Below are positions 1 to 7,014 of a stretch of 14,614 bases of DNA, one piece after another. The DNA comes from CAYUYM01 sp964449305 (lineage in GTDB: Bacteria; Bacteroidota; Ignavibacteria; SZUA-365; CAYQST01), in assembly GCA_964449305.1 (NCBI GenBank), contig CAYUYM010000080.1, positions 1 to 14,614 on the forward strand, read 5' to 3'. Positions within the stretch are counted from its first letter, which is position 1. The number at the start of each line of letters is the position of its first letter. Under the pieces are notes generated by a model. That model was not told the origin of the DNA, ran no database searches, and saw nothing but the letters and a program-made list of their open reading frames with translations. Position numbers and translations under genes: made by a program.

Positions 1-480
1 CTCGAGGCGTGGGCGGAGCTGCTCCACCGGCGTGAGAAGCCTTTCCTTGTCGAAGATGGCATCCTCGTACTTGTAGAAGGCGAGCTCATACTTCTGACTC
101 ATGACGATGGCCTCCTCCGGACACACCTCCTCGCAGAAGCCACAGAAGATGCAGCGCAGCATGTTGATCTCGAAGAGCACGGGATGACGCTCCTTCTCGA
201 GCACGGTCTCCCCTGCCTGCACCTCGATGGCGAGGGCCGGGCACACGCGGGAACACAGACCGCAGGCGACGCAGCGCTCCACACCGTCCGCTTCCTGCAC
301 AAGCACTGGTGCTCCGCGGAAGGATGCCGGGGGAATCCACTTCTCCTCGGGATACTGCCGCGTGTCCTTCTTCCTGAGCATCTGCTCAAGTGTCAGCTTC
401 ATCCCCTTGAGGATCTCGGGAATGTAGATCTTCTCCCAGAAGGTCAGCTGGTATTTGCGTTCATCCGATGGTATGGGCAT
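1..480 (-). CDS. nuoI: NADH-quinone oxidoreductase subunit I (NuoI), 3' end cut by window edge
   Basis: Ferredoxin-like subunit of respiratory complex I. Its two [4Fe-4S] clusters (N6a, N6b) carry electrons from NuoG toward the quinone site at NuoB/NuoD. 160 codons are visible and the frame is still open at base 1, so the C-terminus is missing. Two classical motifs are seen: C70-x2-C73-x2-C76-x3-C80-P and C110-x2-C113-x2-C116-x3-C120-P. Each cluster takes three cysteines from one motif and the fourth from the other. The residues between them (EINMLRCIFCGFCEEVCPEE) match the family closely. The ATG at 480 is chosen because AAAGGAG (minus strand, 497-491) sits 10 nt before it. It follows nuoH after about 40 bp in the usual G-H-I order. 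No membrane segment is visible, as expected for a peripheral subunit. Identity is certain; only the end is unknown. Confidence 0.96.
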   Translation of the reverse strand, partial: MPIPSDERKYQLTFWEKIYIPEILKGMKLTLEQMLRKKDTRQYPEEKWIPPASFRGAPVLVQEADGVERCVACGLCSRVCPALAIEVQAGETVLEKERHPVLFEINMLRCIFCGFCEEVCPEEAIVMSQKYELAFYKYEDAIFDKERLLTPVEQLRPRLE

Positions 481-521
481 GCGACAGAAACTCCTTTCTT
501 CGGGGGGTCAATCCGAAACGG

Positions 522-1550
522 TCAGCGCAACAAGAGGAGCGCGGCACCGGTCAACAACACATTCACGAGGGCGAGTGGCAGCATCACCTTCCAGCCCAGA
601 TTCATGAGCTGATCGTAGCGGAAGCGTGGAATGCTCCAGCGCACCCATTGAAAAACGAACAGCATGAAGGCCACCTTGATGACGAAGGCGGCGATGTGCG
701 CCAGCACGACCGCCCATCCGGGAAGCTGCAGAAGCTCGAGGTACGGCACCTGCCATCCGCCGAGATACAGCGTGACGATGATCGCACTGGAGGTGATCAT
801 GTTGGCGTATTCGGACAGGAAGAACAGGGCGAATTTGAAGCTTGAATACTCCGTGTGATATCCACCCACAAGCTCGGGCTCGGCTTCCGGGAGGTCGAAC
901 GGCGCCCGGTTCGTCTCGGCGAATGCGGCCACGAGGAAGGTGATGAAACCGATGGGCTGGAGCACGATGTTCCAATGCCAGCCGGACTGCAATGCGACGA
1001 TCTCCGTGGGGCGCAGGGACCCGGCGATCAACACGACGCCGATGATGCTGAGTCCCATCGAAAGCTCGTAGGAGATCATCTGCGCCGTGGAGCGGAGCCC
1101 GCCGAGCAGCGAGTACTTGTTGTTCGACGCCCAGCCGCTCAACGTGAGGCCGTAGACGCCCATCGATGTGAGCGCGAGGACGTACAGGATGCCGATGTTC
1201 ACGTCGGCCAGCACCATGTGCACCTCACGGCCGAACAACGTGATCGTCTCGCCCGACAACGGGACAACCGCCAGCGTGCTGAAGGCGACAACGATGGAGA
1301 TGATCGGTGCCAGCGTGTGGACGAAGCGGTTCGCGGCAGTCGGAACAATATCCTCCTTCACCAACAGCTTGACAACGTCGGCATAGGGCTGCAGGAGGCC
1401 GGCCCACCCCGTGCGATTCGGTCCGATGCGGTTCTGCACCCATGCGCTGATCTTGCGTTCCGTGTACACCAGCTCCGCGACGGTGAGCAGCACCACCGCG
1501 AGCATGACGACGACCTTGATGAGAATGATGCCGAGAGCGATGAGATCCAT
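522..1550 (-). CDS. nuoH: NADH-quinone oxidoreductase subunit H (NuoH)
   Basis: Multi-spanning membrane subunit of complex I (ND1 homologue). It forms much of the ubiquinone/menaquinone chamber and links the peripheral arm to the proton-pumping arm. 342 residues, a normal length. Family signatures seen: AELVYTERKISAWVQNRIGP at about 25-44, GWASNNKYSLLGGLRS at about 139-154, and the acidic loop AETNRAPFDLPEAEPELVGG at 211-230, whose glutamates (E212, E222, E224, E226) belong to the conserved E-channel and quinone-loop region. About eight hydrophobic helices can be traced, the first starting at residue 2. The ATG at 1550 lies 15 bp after the nuoG stop; no strong ribosome-binding site is visible, so translation may be coupled to nuoG. 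The gene ends in TGA at 522. No sign of damage. Confidence 0.96.
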   Translation of the reverse strand: MDLIALGIILIKVVVMLAVVLLTVAELVYTERKISAWVQNRIGPNRTGWAGLLQPYADVVKLLVKEDIVPTAANRFVHTLAPIISIVVAFSTLAVVPLSGETITLFGREVHMVLADVNIGILYVLALTSMGVYGLTLSGWASNNKYSLLGGLRSTAQMISYELSMGLSIIGVVLIAGSLRPTEIVALQSGWHWNIVLQPIGFITFLVAAFAETNRAPFDLPEAEPELVGGYHTEYSSFKFALFFLSEYANMITSSAIIVTLYLGGWQVPYLELLQLPGWAVVLAHIAAFVIKVAFMLFVFQWVRWSIPRFRYDQLMNLGWKVMLPLALVNVLLTGAALLLLR

Positions 1551-1565
1551 GGTTGTTGGTCCGGG

Positions 1566-3266
1566 TTACTGATGAACGTCGCTGTAGACATACGGGAATT
1601 TCCGGGCCGGTTCCGCCCCCTCGATCCGCACCCCGTGCCGCCCGATGGTCGCATGCGAGTGGTTCTTCAGTGCAGGAAGACGGGAGGCCATCTCCAGAAA
1701 CACCTCCGCGGCAGCGGCGTGCCCCCACTTGCGGCCCCAGGCCGCGGCGAGCATCGTCACAAGCTTCCACAGCGGCGCCGATGCAACGACAGGCATCCTG
1801 CCCCACCGGTCGAACTCGGTGGCGAATCGATCGAGGCGCGACACCGCCATGCCGGTGCGGCGGCGCTCCGCCGGTGTGGTGTTCACTGCCGGGCGGACAC
1901 GCTGCAGATGCATCTCACAATTCAGGAAGGTTCCGTCCACCTCGGCAAAGGTGGCAGCCGGGAGGACAACCTCCGCCGCCTCGGTGACGGCCGTGTGATT
2001 GGACACGATTGCGACGATGGTCGACGCGCGCTTCGCCGCCTCCGCGAGCGCGGGGTGGCTGAAGGCGTGGGGATCGGTGATGAGGAGGGCCCTGATGCTC
2101 CCGCCGTTCAACCCGTCGATGATCGCCGTCAACCGGTCACCATCCGCCGATGCAGCACCGACGAGGATGGCCCCCGCGCGGTTGGGCGTCTTGTCCTCAC
2201 GGATGAGGCGCCCGTCCTGATCTCCGGAAACGATGTGGGGGACCACATCGATGCTGCCCGTGCGCAGCACCTCCTCGGCGAGGCGCGTCAGGGCGAACAG
2301 ATCCTCCGTGGTGGATGTGGAGGAGGCGATGACGGCGATCTCCCGACCCTGGTGGCGGGCGAGCGCCTCGCGCGCCGCGGCGACAGCCTCATCGATCCCG
2401 ACAGCGACTGCCGCGCCATTGCGGAGCACCGTCGGCTGCGTCACGCGCGTGTCTGCATGCACATGGCTGAAGCAGGTGAGGCGGCCGGCATCGCACATCC
2501 AGAAATCGTTGACGGCCTGGTTCTCGCGCGGTGTCGCGCGCAGGATGGTGTTCTGCCGCACCCACAGCTTCATGTTGCACCCACGGGCACAGCCGGGGCA
2601 CACCGTCTCGGTGGACGACATGTCCCATGCGCGGGCCATGAAACGAAAGCTTTTGCTCGTGAGCGCGCCCACGGGGCACACATCGATCACGTTCATCGAA
2701 TAGGGATTGTCGAGTTTCCTGCCCGGGAGTGTGGTGATGGTCACACGGTCACCACGCTGCGAGAAGGTGAGCTGGGGATCACCCGCCACCTCCTCGCAGA
2801 AACGGATGCAGCGTGAGCACGAGATGCAGCGTTCCGCATCGAACATCACGTTGGGCCCGAGTTCGACGCGCTTGCGGTTGGGATTCTTCTCCTCGTCGAA
2901 GCGGCTCTCCCCCGCGCTGTACCGATAGGTGTACTCCTGCAGCTTGCATTCGCCGGCCTCGTCGCAGATGGGACAGTCCAGCGGATGGTTGATGAGGATG
3001 AACTCCATCACCGCCTTGCGCGCATCGACGGCCTTCTGCGAATCGACATGGACCACCATGCCGTCCATGCAGAGCGTGGAGCAGGCGATGACCTGCTTGG
3101 GCATCCTCTCCACCTCCACAAGGCACATCCTGCAGTTCCCGGAGATGCTGAATGCCGGGTGCCAGCAGAAATGCGGAATGTAGATGCCGTTTTCAAAGGC
3201 GGCTTCGATGATGGTCTTGGTCGGTTCCGTCTGAACCTGCTTTCCGTCGATCGTGATGGTGATCAT
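1566..3266 (-). CDS. nuoG: NADH-quinone oxidoreductase subunit G (NuoG), short form with N7 cluster motif
   Basis: Iron-sulfur subunit of the complex I electron-input arm. Domains in order: [2Fe-2S] ferredoxin fold with C34, C45, C48, C62 (cluster N1b); His-Cys [4Fe-4S] motif H94-x3-C98-x2-C101-x5-C107 (N5); CxxCxxC...C at C147, C150, C153, C197 (N4), with C157 nearby; then the start of the molybdopterin-oxidoreductase-like domain with C223-x2-C226-x3-C230-x27-C258, the canonical N7 signature. The C-terminal part includes VVLPAATFAEVDGTFLNCE, typical of the family. At 566 residues it is much shorter than the 780-910-residue E. coli and Thermus type, so the large domain is reduced. The ATG at 3266 is preceded by GGAGG (3281-3277) at 10 nt. 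nuoH follows after 15 bp and the aminotransferase lies 42 bp upstream. nuoE and nuoF are not in the window. Confidence 0.95.
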   Translation of the reverse strand: MITITIDGKQVQTEPTKTIIEAAFENGIYIPHFCWHPAFSISGNCRMCLVEVERMPKQVIACSTLCMDGMVVHVDSQKAVDARKAVMEFILINHPLDCPICDEAGECKLQEYTYRYSAGESRFDEEKNPNRKRVELGPNVMFDAERCISCSRCIRFCEEVAGDPQLTFSQRGDRVTITTLPGRKLDNPYSMNVIDVCPVGALTSKSFRFMARAWDMSSTETVCPGCARGCNMKLWVRQNTILRATPRENQAVNDFWMCDAGRLTCFSHVHADTRVTQPTVLRNGAAVAVGIDEAVAAAREALARHQGREIAVIASSTSTTEDLFALTRLAEEVLRTGSIDVVPHIVSGDQDGRLIREDKTPNRAGAILVGAASADGDRLTAIIDGLNGGSIRALLITDPHAFSHPALAEAAKRASTIVAIVSNHTAVTEAAEVVLPAATFAEVDGTFLNCEMHLQRVRPAVNTTPAERRRTGMAVSRLDRFATEFDRWGRMPVVASAPLWKLVTMLAAAWGRKWGHAAAAEVFLEMASRLPALKNHSHATIGRHGVRIEGAEPARKFPYVYSDVHQ

Positions 3267-3276
3267 GCGATGGATG

Positions 3277-3281
3277 CCTCC
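3277..3281 (-). promoter_or_regulatory. nuoG ribosome-binding site
   Basis: GGAGG on the minus strand, 10 nt before the ATG at 3266. It fixes the nuoG start and shows that nuoG has its own translation signal in the 42-bp gap after the aminotransferase stop codon. Confidence 0.7.
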
Positions 3282-3308
3282 GGCGGTTGCTGGGCGTGAC
3301 TCTCGTTA

Positions 3309-4511
3309 TCAGTGGCTGGCGTTGTAGGCGGCGACGCCTCTGGCCAGGATCTGCACGGCCCGGCGGCACTCGGCGGCGTTGAGGACGTAGGCCAGGCGCG
3401 CCTCGTCCCGCCCGCTGCCCGGCGTGGCGTAGAAGCCCGGGCCCGGGGCGACCATCGTGGTCTGCCCCTCGTCCGAAAAGTCGGTGAGCATCCACGAGGC
3501 GAAATCCTCCACATCGGCGATCGGCAGCTTCGCCATGATGTAGAAGGCGCCCGACGGTTTGCGGCAGATGACTCCGGGGATGCGTGACAGCTCCTCGTAG
3601 GTGGCATCCCGACGCTCGCGGTACTCACGGATCATCGGTTCGAAGTAGGCGTCCCCCATGTCGACCAGCGCGGCCGAGCCGATCTGCTCGAGCGTGGCGG
3701 TGCAGAGCCTCGCCTGCCCGAAGCGGAGAAACACATCGTTGAGCTGCCTGTTGCGGCTGATGATGCACCCCATGCGGCCACCGCACAGGCTGTAGCGCTT
3801 GGACAGGCTGTCCATCAGAATGGTGCGATCCTCGATTCCGGGAATCTGAAGGAAGCTCTTCGTTCCGCCCTCATAGATGAACTCGCGATAGACCTCGTCG
3901 GCGAGGATGTAGAGGTTCTTCCTGCGGGCGATGTCGGCGATCATGGTCAGCTCGGCATCGTCGAGCACCGTCCCCGTCGGGTTGTTGGGATTGCAGACGA
4001 TGATGGCGCGCGTCCGCGGCGTGATGTGTCGTTCGATGGTTTCGGCATCGGGCAGGTGATACCCGTCCTCCGCCTTCGTGGCGATGGGGACGAGGGTGAT
4101 GCCACTCATGATGGCGAAGCCGTTGTAGTTCGTGTAGAAGGGTTCGAAGACGATGATCTCGTCGCCGGGGCCGGCAACGGCCATCATCGCAAAGGTGATG
4201 GCCTCGGATCCGCCCGTGGTGATCACGATGTCCGAGGGATCAACGTCGATGTCGATGCGCCGGTAATAGCGCGAAAGGCTGTCGATGAAGAGCTGGATGC
4301 CCTTGGAATTGCTGTAGGCGACCACCTTTTCCTGGAACGCCTTGACGGCATCGAAGAACTCCGGTGGAGTCTCGATGTCCGGTTGACCGATGTTCAAATG
4401 GAAGACATGATTCCCCCGCTGCTTCGCGGCATCACCAAGAGGAACAAGCTTGCGGATGGGTGACGCCGGCATGATCGAGGCACGATGAGAGAGGGCAGGT
4501 ACTGCTGACAT
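3309..4511 (-). CDS. class I/II pyridoxal-phosphate-dependent aminotransferase
   Basis: Fold-type I PLP aminotransferase of the aspartate/aromatic aminotransferase superfamily; it moves an amino group between an amino acid and a 2-oxo acid in the cytoplasm. Numbering from the ATG at 4511 (400 aa): substrate-entry motif MPASPIRKL at 14-22; NPNNPTG at 174-180 with the PLP-ring Asn; LADEVYREF with D205 (pyridine N) and Y208; Schiff-base lysine in SLSKRYSLCGGRMG (K238, phosphate-binding R246); and carboxylate-binding R372 in GRDEARLAYV. All catalytic residues are present. The frame stays open to a TTG at 4556, but neither start has a clear ribosome-binding site. The ATG is preferred because its N-terminus fits the family and because a candidate promoter at 4568-4596 would leave almost no leader before the TTG. 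Substrate specificity cannot be read from sequence. It is the first gene of the run leading into nuoGHI. Confidence 0.9.
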   Translation of the reverse strand: MSAVPALSHRASIMPASPIRKLVPLGDAAKQRGNHVFHLNIGQPDIETPPEFFDAVKAFQEKVVAYSNSKGIQLFIDSLSRYYRRIDIDVDPSDIVITTGGSEAITFAMMAVAGPGDEIIVFEPFYTNYNGFAIMSGITLVPIATKAEDGYHLPDAETIERHITPRTRAIIVCNPNNPTGTVLDDAELTMIADIARRKNLYILADEVYREFIYEGGTKSFLQIPGIEDRTILMDSLSKRYSLCGGRMGCIISRNRQLNDVFLRFGQARLCTATLEQIGSAALVDMGDAYFEPMIREYRERRDATYEELSRIPGVICRKPSGAFYIMAKLPIADVEDFASWMLTDFSDEGQTTMVAPGPGFYATPGSGRDEARLAYVLNAAECRRAVQILARGVAAYNASH

Positions 4512-4567
4512 GGATTTGGCCAGATGGTTCGAAATAGGGTTGCTGCTGTTGGACAACAGAGTGTCGC

Positions 4568-4596
4568 AATCTAACCAAGACCGGTAGAATTACCAA
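4568..4596 (-). promoter_or_regulatory. candidate sigma70-type promoter for aminotransferase-nuoGHI
   Basis: On the minus strand TTGGTA (4596-4591) and TAGATT (4573-4568) are separated by exactly 17 bp; each hexamer matches 4 of 6 consensus positions. Transcription would start near 4561, giving a leader of about 50 nt before the ATG at 4511. The stretch is AT-richer than its surroundings. This is a match by eye to the sigma70 consensus; if the organism uses a different main sigma-factor consensus, as Bacteroidota do, it may be wrong. Confidence 0.35.
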
Positions 4597-4621
4597 GAAT
4601 TGGGACATGCGATGGAGGGAT

Positions 4622-4669
4622 GGGCGGCGCCCCCCGCCCGATGTTCCGGGTCGGCTGATCAGCCCCCGG
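4622..4669 (-). terminator. two GC-rich stem-loops at the end of the M16 peptidase gene
   Basis: First hairpin, 4669-4646: CCGGG and GGCT arms around GATC, with a two-base bulge; its core is the palindrome GGCTGATCAGCC, which contains the peptidase stop codon (TGA, 4661-4659). Second hairpin, 4639-4622: six GC pairs (GGGCGG/CCGCCC) with a six-base loop. Neither is followed by a T-run on the minus strand, so a classical intrinsic terminator is not shown. They could slow polymerase or mark the boundary before the aminotransferase promoter. Confidence 0.3.
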
Positions 4670-5963
4670 TTGCGTCGTCGGATGGGAGGAATTCCACGCT
4701 GGACATCCGCGCAGGATCGCAGGCGACAGCGGCGACGCGGAGGATGTCGTCACGCGTGACAGACGAGATGGAATCGACAAGCTCCTCCAGCGGCATGATG
4801 CGGCCGAGGCTGATCTCGTCGCGTCCGAGCCTGTTCATGCGTGTGCTCATGCTCTCGAGGCCCATGAGGATGCCACCGATGGCCTGCGTCCGGGCACGGT
4901 TCAGCTCGCGTTGCGACACAAGCGTGCCGCCCAGATCCTGCAACTCGCGCTCCACGCGGGAGCGGCAGCGCTCGAGGCGCGCGGTGTCGGATGCGAGGTA
5001 GACCGACAGCACACCGCAATCCTCGAACAGCGAGAGGGTGGAGTAGATGTTGTAGGAGCAGCCGTGGCGTTCACGCACGTGCTGGAAGAGGCGCGAGCTC
5101 ATGTTCTCTCCGAGGATGAGGTTGAGCAGCGCAAGGGCGTCGGCATCCCGCTCGCGCAGGCCCGCGACGCGGGAACCGAAGACGAGATGAGCCTGCTGGC
5201 CCGGCCGCTCAAGGCGGATGTGCGACGGCGGCCGGAGGGCCGGGGGGCGGCGGGTGCGGGGCCTGCCGGGTGCGGCGTCGGCGAAGGCCTCCCCGCACAG
5301 CCGGATCAGCTCATCATGGCGGATGGCGCCGGAGGCGGTGACGAACATGCGCGGCGCGACGTACTGCGTCCGCAGACACTCGTGGAGCGCCTCGGCGGTG
5401 AAGCCGACGATGCTGCGCTCCGTGCCGATGATCGGATGGCCGAGTGGATGGGAGCCGAACAGCGCCGCCTCAAGGTGGTCATGGATGTCGTCCTCGGGAT
5501 CGTCCTCCACGCTGCGGAGCTCATCAATGATGACCCCCTTCTCCTTCTCGACATCGGCGGGGGCAAAGCGTGGGCGCAGGGCGAGATCCGCGAGGATCGC
5601 CACGGCGCGGCCGGTGTGCGGTGCCGGCACCCGGGCGTAGAAGCAGGTGGAGTCCTTGGAGGTGAAGGCGTTGAGGTAGCCCCCCACGGTCTCGATGCTT
5701 GCAGCGATCTGCCACGCATTTCGGCTGTGCGTCCCCTTGAACACCGCGTGCTCGATGAAGTGCGCCATGCCCTGCTCGGAGGCCTTCTCGTCACGCGAAC
5801 CAAAGGCGATCCACACACCCACCGCAACAGAATGCACATGCGGCACATGATCCGTGATGACGGTGATCCCGGACTGCAGCACGGTGCGTTCCGCTCCCGG
5901 GCCGCCGGCATGCACTTCCCGGCCCCGTCCAAAGAAGGACTGCAGCATCGATCCCGTGCTCAC
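4659..5963 (-). CDS. M16 family zinc metallopeptidase (processing-protease type)
   Basis: Inverzincin peptidase of the PqqL/YmxG/mitochondrial-processing-peptidase-beta type. It contains the inverted zinc motif HxxEH (H68-F-I-E71-H72) and a third zinc ligand, E148, in GVIIDELRSVEDDPED, about 75 residues on as in active members, so it is predicted to be catalytically competent. 434 aa, the usual length for single-chain M16B proteins (about 410-440). The C-terminal half carries the second, inactive M16 repeat (about 200-420), including LNLILGENMSSRLFQHVRER, the family's S-R-L-F substrate-chamber segment. No signal peptide, so probably cytoplasmic. The start is GTG at 5963, 12 bp after the PAS gene stop, with a weak TAGGA upstream; an ATG at 5948 is an alternative. 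Natural substrates of such proteins are mostly unknown. Confidence 0.92.
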   Translation of the reverse strand: MSTGSMLQSFFGRGREVHAGGPGAERTVLQSGITVITDHVPHVHSVAVGVWIAFGSRDEKASEQGMAHFIEHAVFKGTHSRNAWQIAASIETVGGYLNAFTSKDSTCFYARVPAPHTGRAVAILADLALRPRFAPADVEKEKGVIIDELRSVEDDPEDDIHDHLEAALFGSHPLGHPIIGTERSIVGFTAEALHECLRTQYVAPRMFVTASGAIRHDELIRLCGEAFADAAPGRPRTRRPPALRPPSHIRLERPGQQAHLVFGSRVAGLRERDADALALLNLILGENMSSRLFQHVRERHGCSYNIYSTLSLFEDCGVLSVYLASDTARLERCRSRVERELQDLGGTLVSQRELNRARTQAIGGILMGLESMSTRMNRLGRDEISLGRIMPLEELVDSISSVTRDDILRVAAVACDPARMSSVEFLPSDDATGG

Positions 5964-5975
5964 CGCGCGTCGGTC

Positions 5976-6899
5976 CTAGGCCGTCGGTGTGATGTGAAGA
6001 AACAGTGCGGAGTCGGCATCGCCCGCGTCAAGGCGGATGAAGGACAGATGGACGTCCCTCCATGAGGCTGTCGGCACCAGACGCGCATCGCACTCCGATG
6101 CGACGCCATCCGCCACCACGGCGTCGAGCGCTGTGCGGACAGCCGGAAGGGTGGCTGCGTCAACGAGCGATGCAACATCGATCTCGGCGGAGGTTCCCGC
6201 CTTTGCCGGCCACATTCCGGCCCGTACCAGTGGGCCGATCTCGACGTGACCGGGCCTTTTGAGCGGGCATATCACCCCGCCCTGCGACGCCATCCGTGCG
6301 AGAAGCATCCTGGCCGCATCGCATTCCATGGCCATGCGCTTTTCCGTGGTGATGTCGCGTATGCTCAGCCGGGTGCCGACATGCTTGTCACGCCGCGTGT
6401 ACACGGGACTCCATGTGGCCCGCGCCCAGCGGACAGCACCATCCTTTCGGATCCAGCGGTACTCCACGTCGAGCGATCCCACACCATCGAGAGCAAGCTG
6501 CTTGTCGACCCGGAAGCGTTCGAGGTGGTCCGGATGGACCATCTGTTCGAAGGTGATGCGTTTCTGGATGAACTCGGTGCGGGCGTATCCGGTCAACTGC
6601 TCGCATGACGGGCTGACAAACTCGTATTTCCCTGACAGGCCCAGCCAGAGATCGAGGCCGTACTGATGCGCGGCGATCACATGCATCCGCTCATGCGTCT
6701 CGTGCAGGAGCTTCTTGAACTTGTTCCGCTGTGCCTGAACCAGCAGCTTCACCGCCTCCTTCTGCGGATGCGTGAGATTCATCTTCTCGAGATGAAGGCC
6801 GCGCTTCTTTCTGCGGATCTTTCCCTCCTGAAGCTGCCGGACACCTTTCGCTATGTTCTTTCTATCGTTCAATGGTCGCCTTTTGCGATGATGGCACAT
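5976..6899 (-). CDS. orphan PAS-domain sensory protein
   Basis: One clear PAS/PAC unit, roughly residues 80-190 counted from the ATG at 6899: GLDLWLGLSGKYEFVSPSCE begins it, followed by LTGYARTEF, the HPDHLERF helix, EYRWIRKDGAVRWARATWSP and TRLSIRDITTEKR at the PAC end. A basic, charged and probably helical N-terminal stretch precedes it (GVRQLQEGKIRRKKRG, then EAVKLLVQAQRNKFKKLLHE). About 100 residues follow; they may be a diverged second sensory domain and contain no kinase, GGDEF, EAL, HTH or receiver motif. It may therefore bind a ligand or partner and signal through another protein. The start is uncertain: ATG 6899 has only AAGG immediately adjacent, GTG 6959 has GAGG at about 10 nt but unusual AT-rich codons after it, and TTG 6872 has AAAGG at about 6 nt. 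It ends 12 bp before the M16 peptidase and may be co-transcribed with it. Confidence 0.8.
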   Translation of the reverse strand: MCHHRKRRPLNDRKNIAKGVRQLQEGKIRRKKRGLHLEKMNLTHPQKEAVKLLVQAQRNKFKKLLHETHERMHVIAAHQYGLDLWLGLSGKYEFVSPSCEQLTGYARTEFIQKRITFEQMVHPDHLERFRVDKQLALDGVGSLDVEYRWIRKDGAVRWARATWSPVYTRRDKHVGTRLSIRDITTEKRMAMECDAARMLLARMASQGGVICPLKRPGHVEIGPLVRAGMWPAKAGTSAEIDVASLVDAATLPAVRTALDAVVADGVASECDARLVPTASWRDVHLSFIRLDAGDADSALFLHITPTA

Positions 6900-7014
6900 C
6901 CTTGTGCGCGAAGTGAGCCAATGTATGAAAATCGGCCACCAGTTGCCAGTTATTCGCACAGTGATGGATCCTCACCGGCGGCCCTCCACTGCGGCGCAGG
7001 GGAAGACCGTTGTT

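Noticed and set aside
855..2816. Long open frame (653 codons) on the plus strand opposite nuoH and nuoG
   Set aside because: Its product is Arg/His/Gly-rich with no recognisable domain, and it lies antisense to two certain genes. High third-position GC commonly keeps the antisense frame open.
4512..4556. Longer aminotransferase form from TTG at 4556
   Set aside because: No ribosome-binding site, rare start codon, extra residues not typical of the family, and the candidate promoter would leave almost no leader.
4911..6065. Open frame of 384 codons on the plus strand opposite the M16 peptidase
   Set aside because: Antisense shadow of a gene with intact catalytic motifs; low-complexity composition and no family match.
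6900..7014. Possible promoter for the PAS gene in the gap after recD2
   Set aside because: An AT-richer patch with TACATT is present, but the -35 match is only 3 of 6, and the gene start itself is uncertain.
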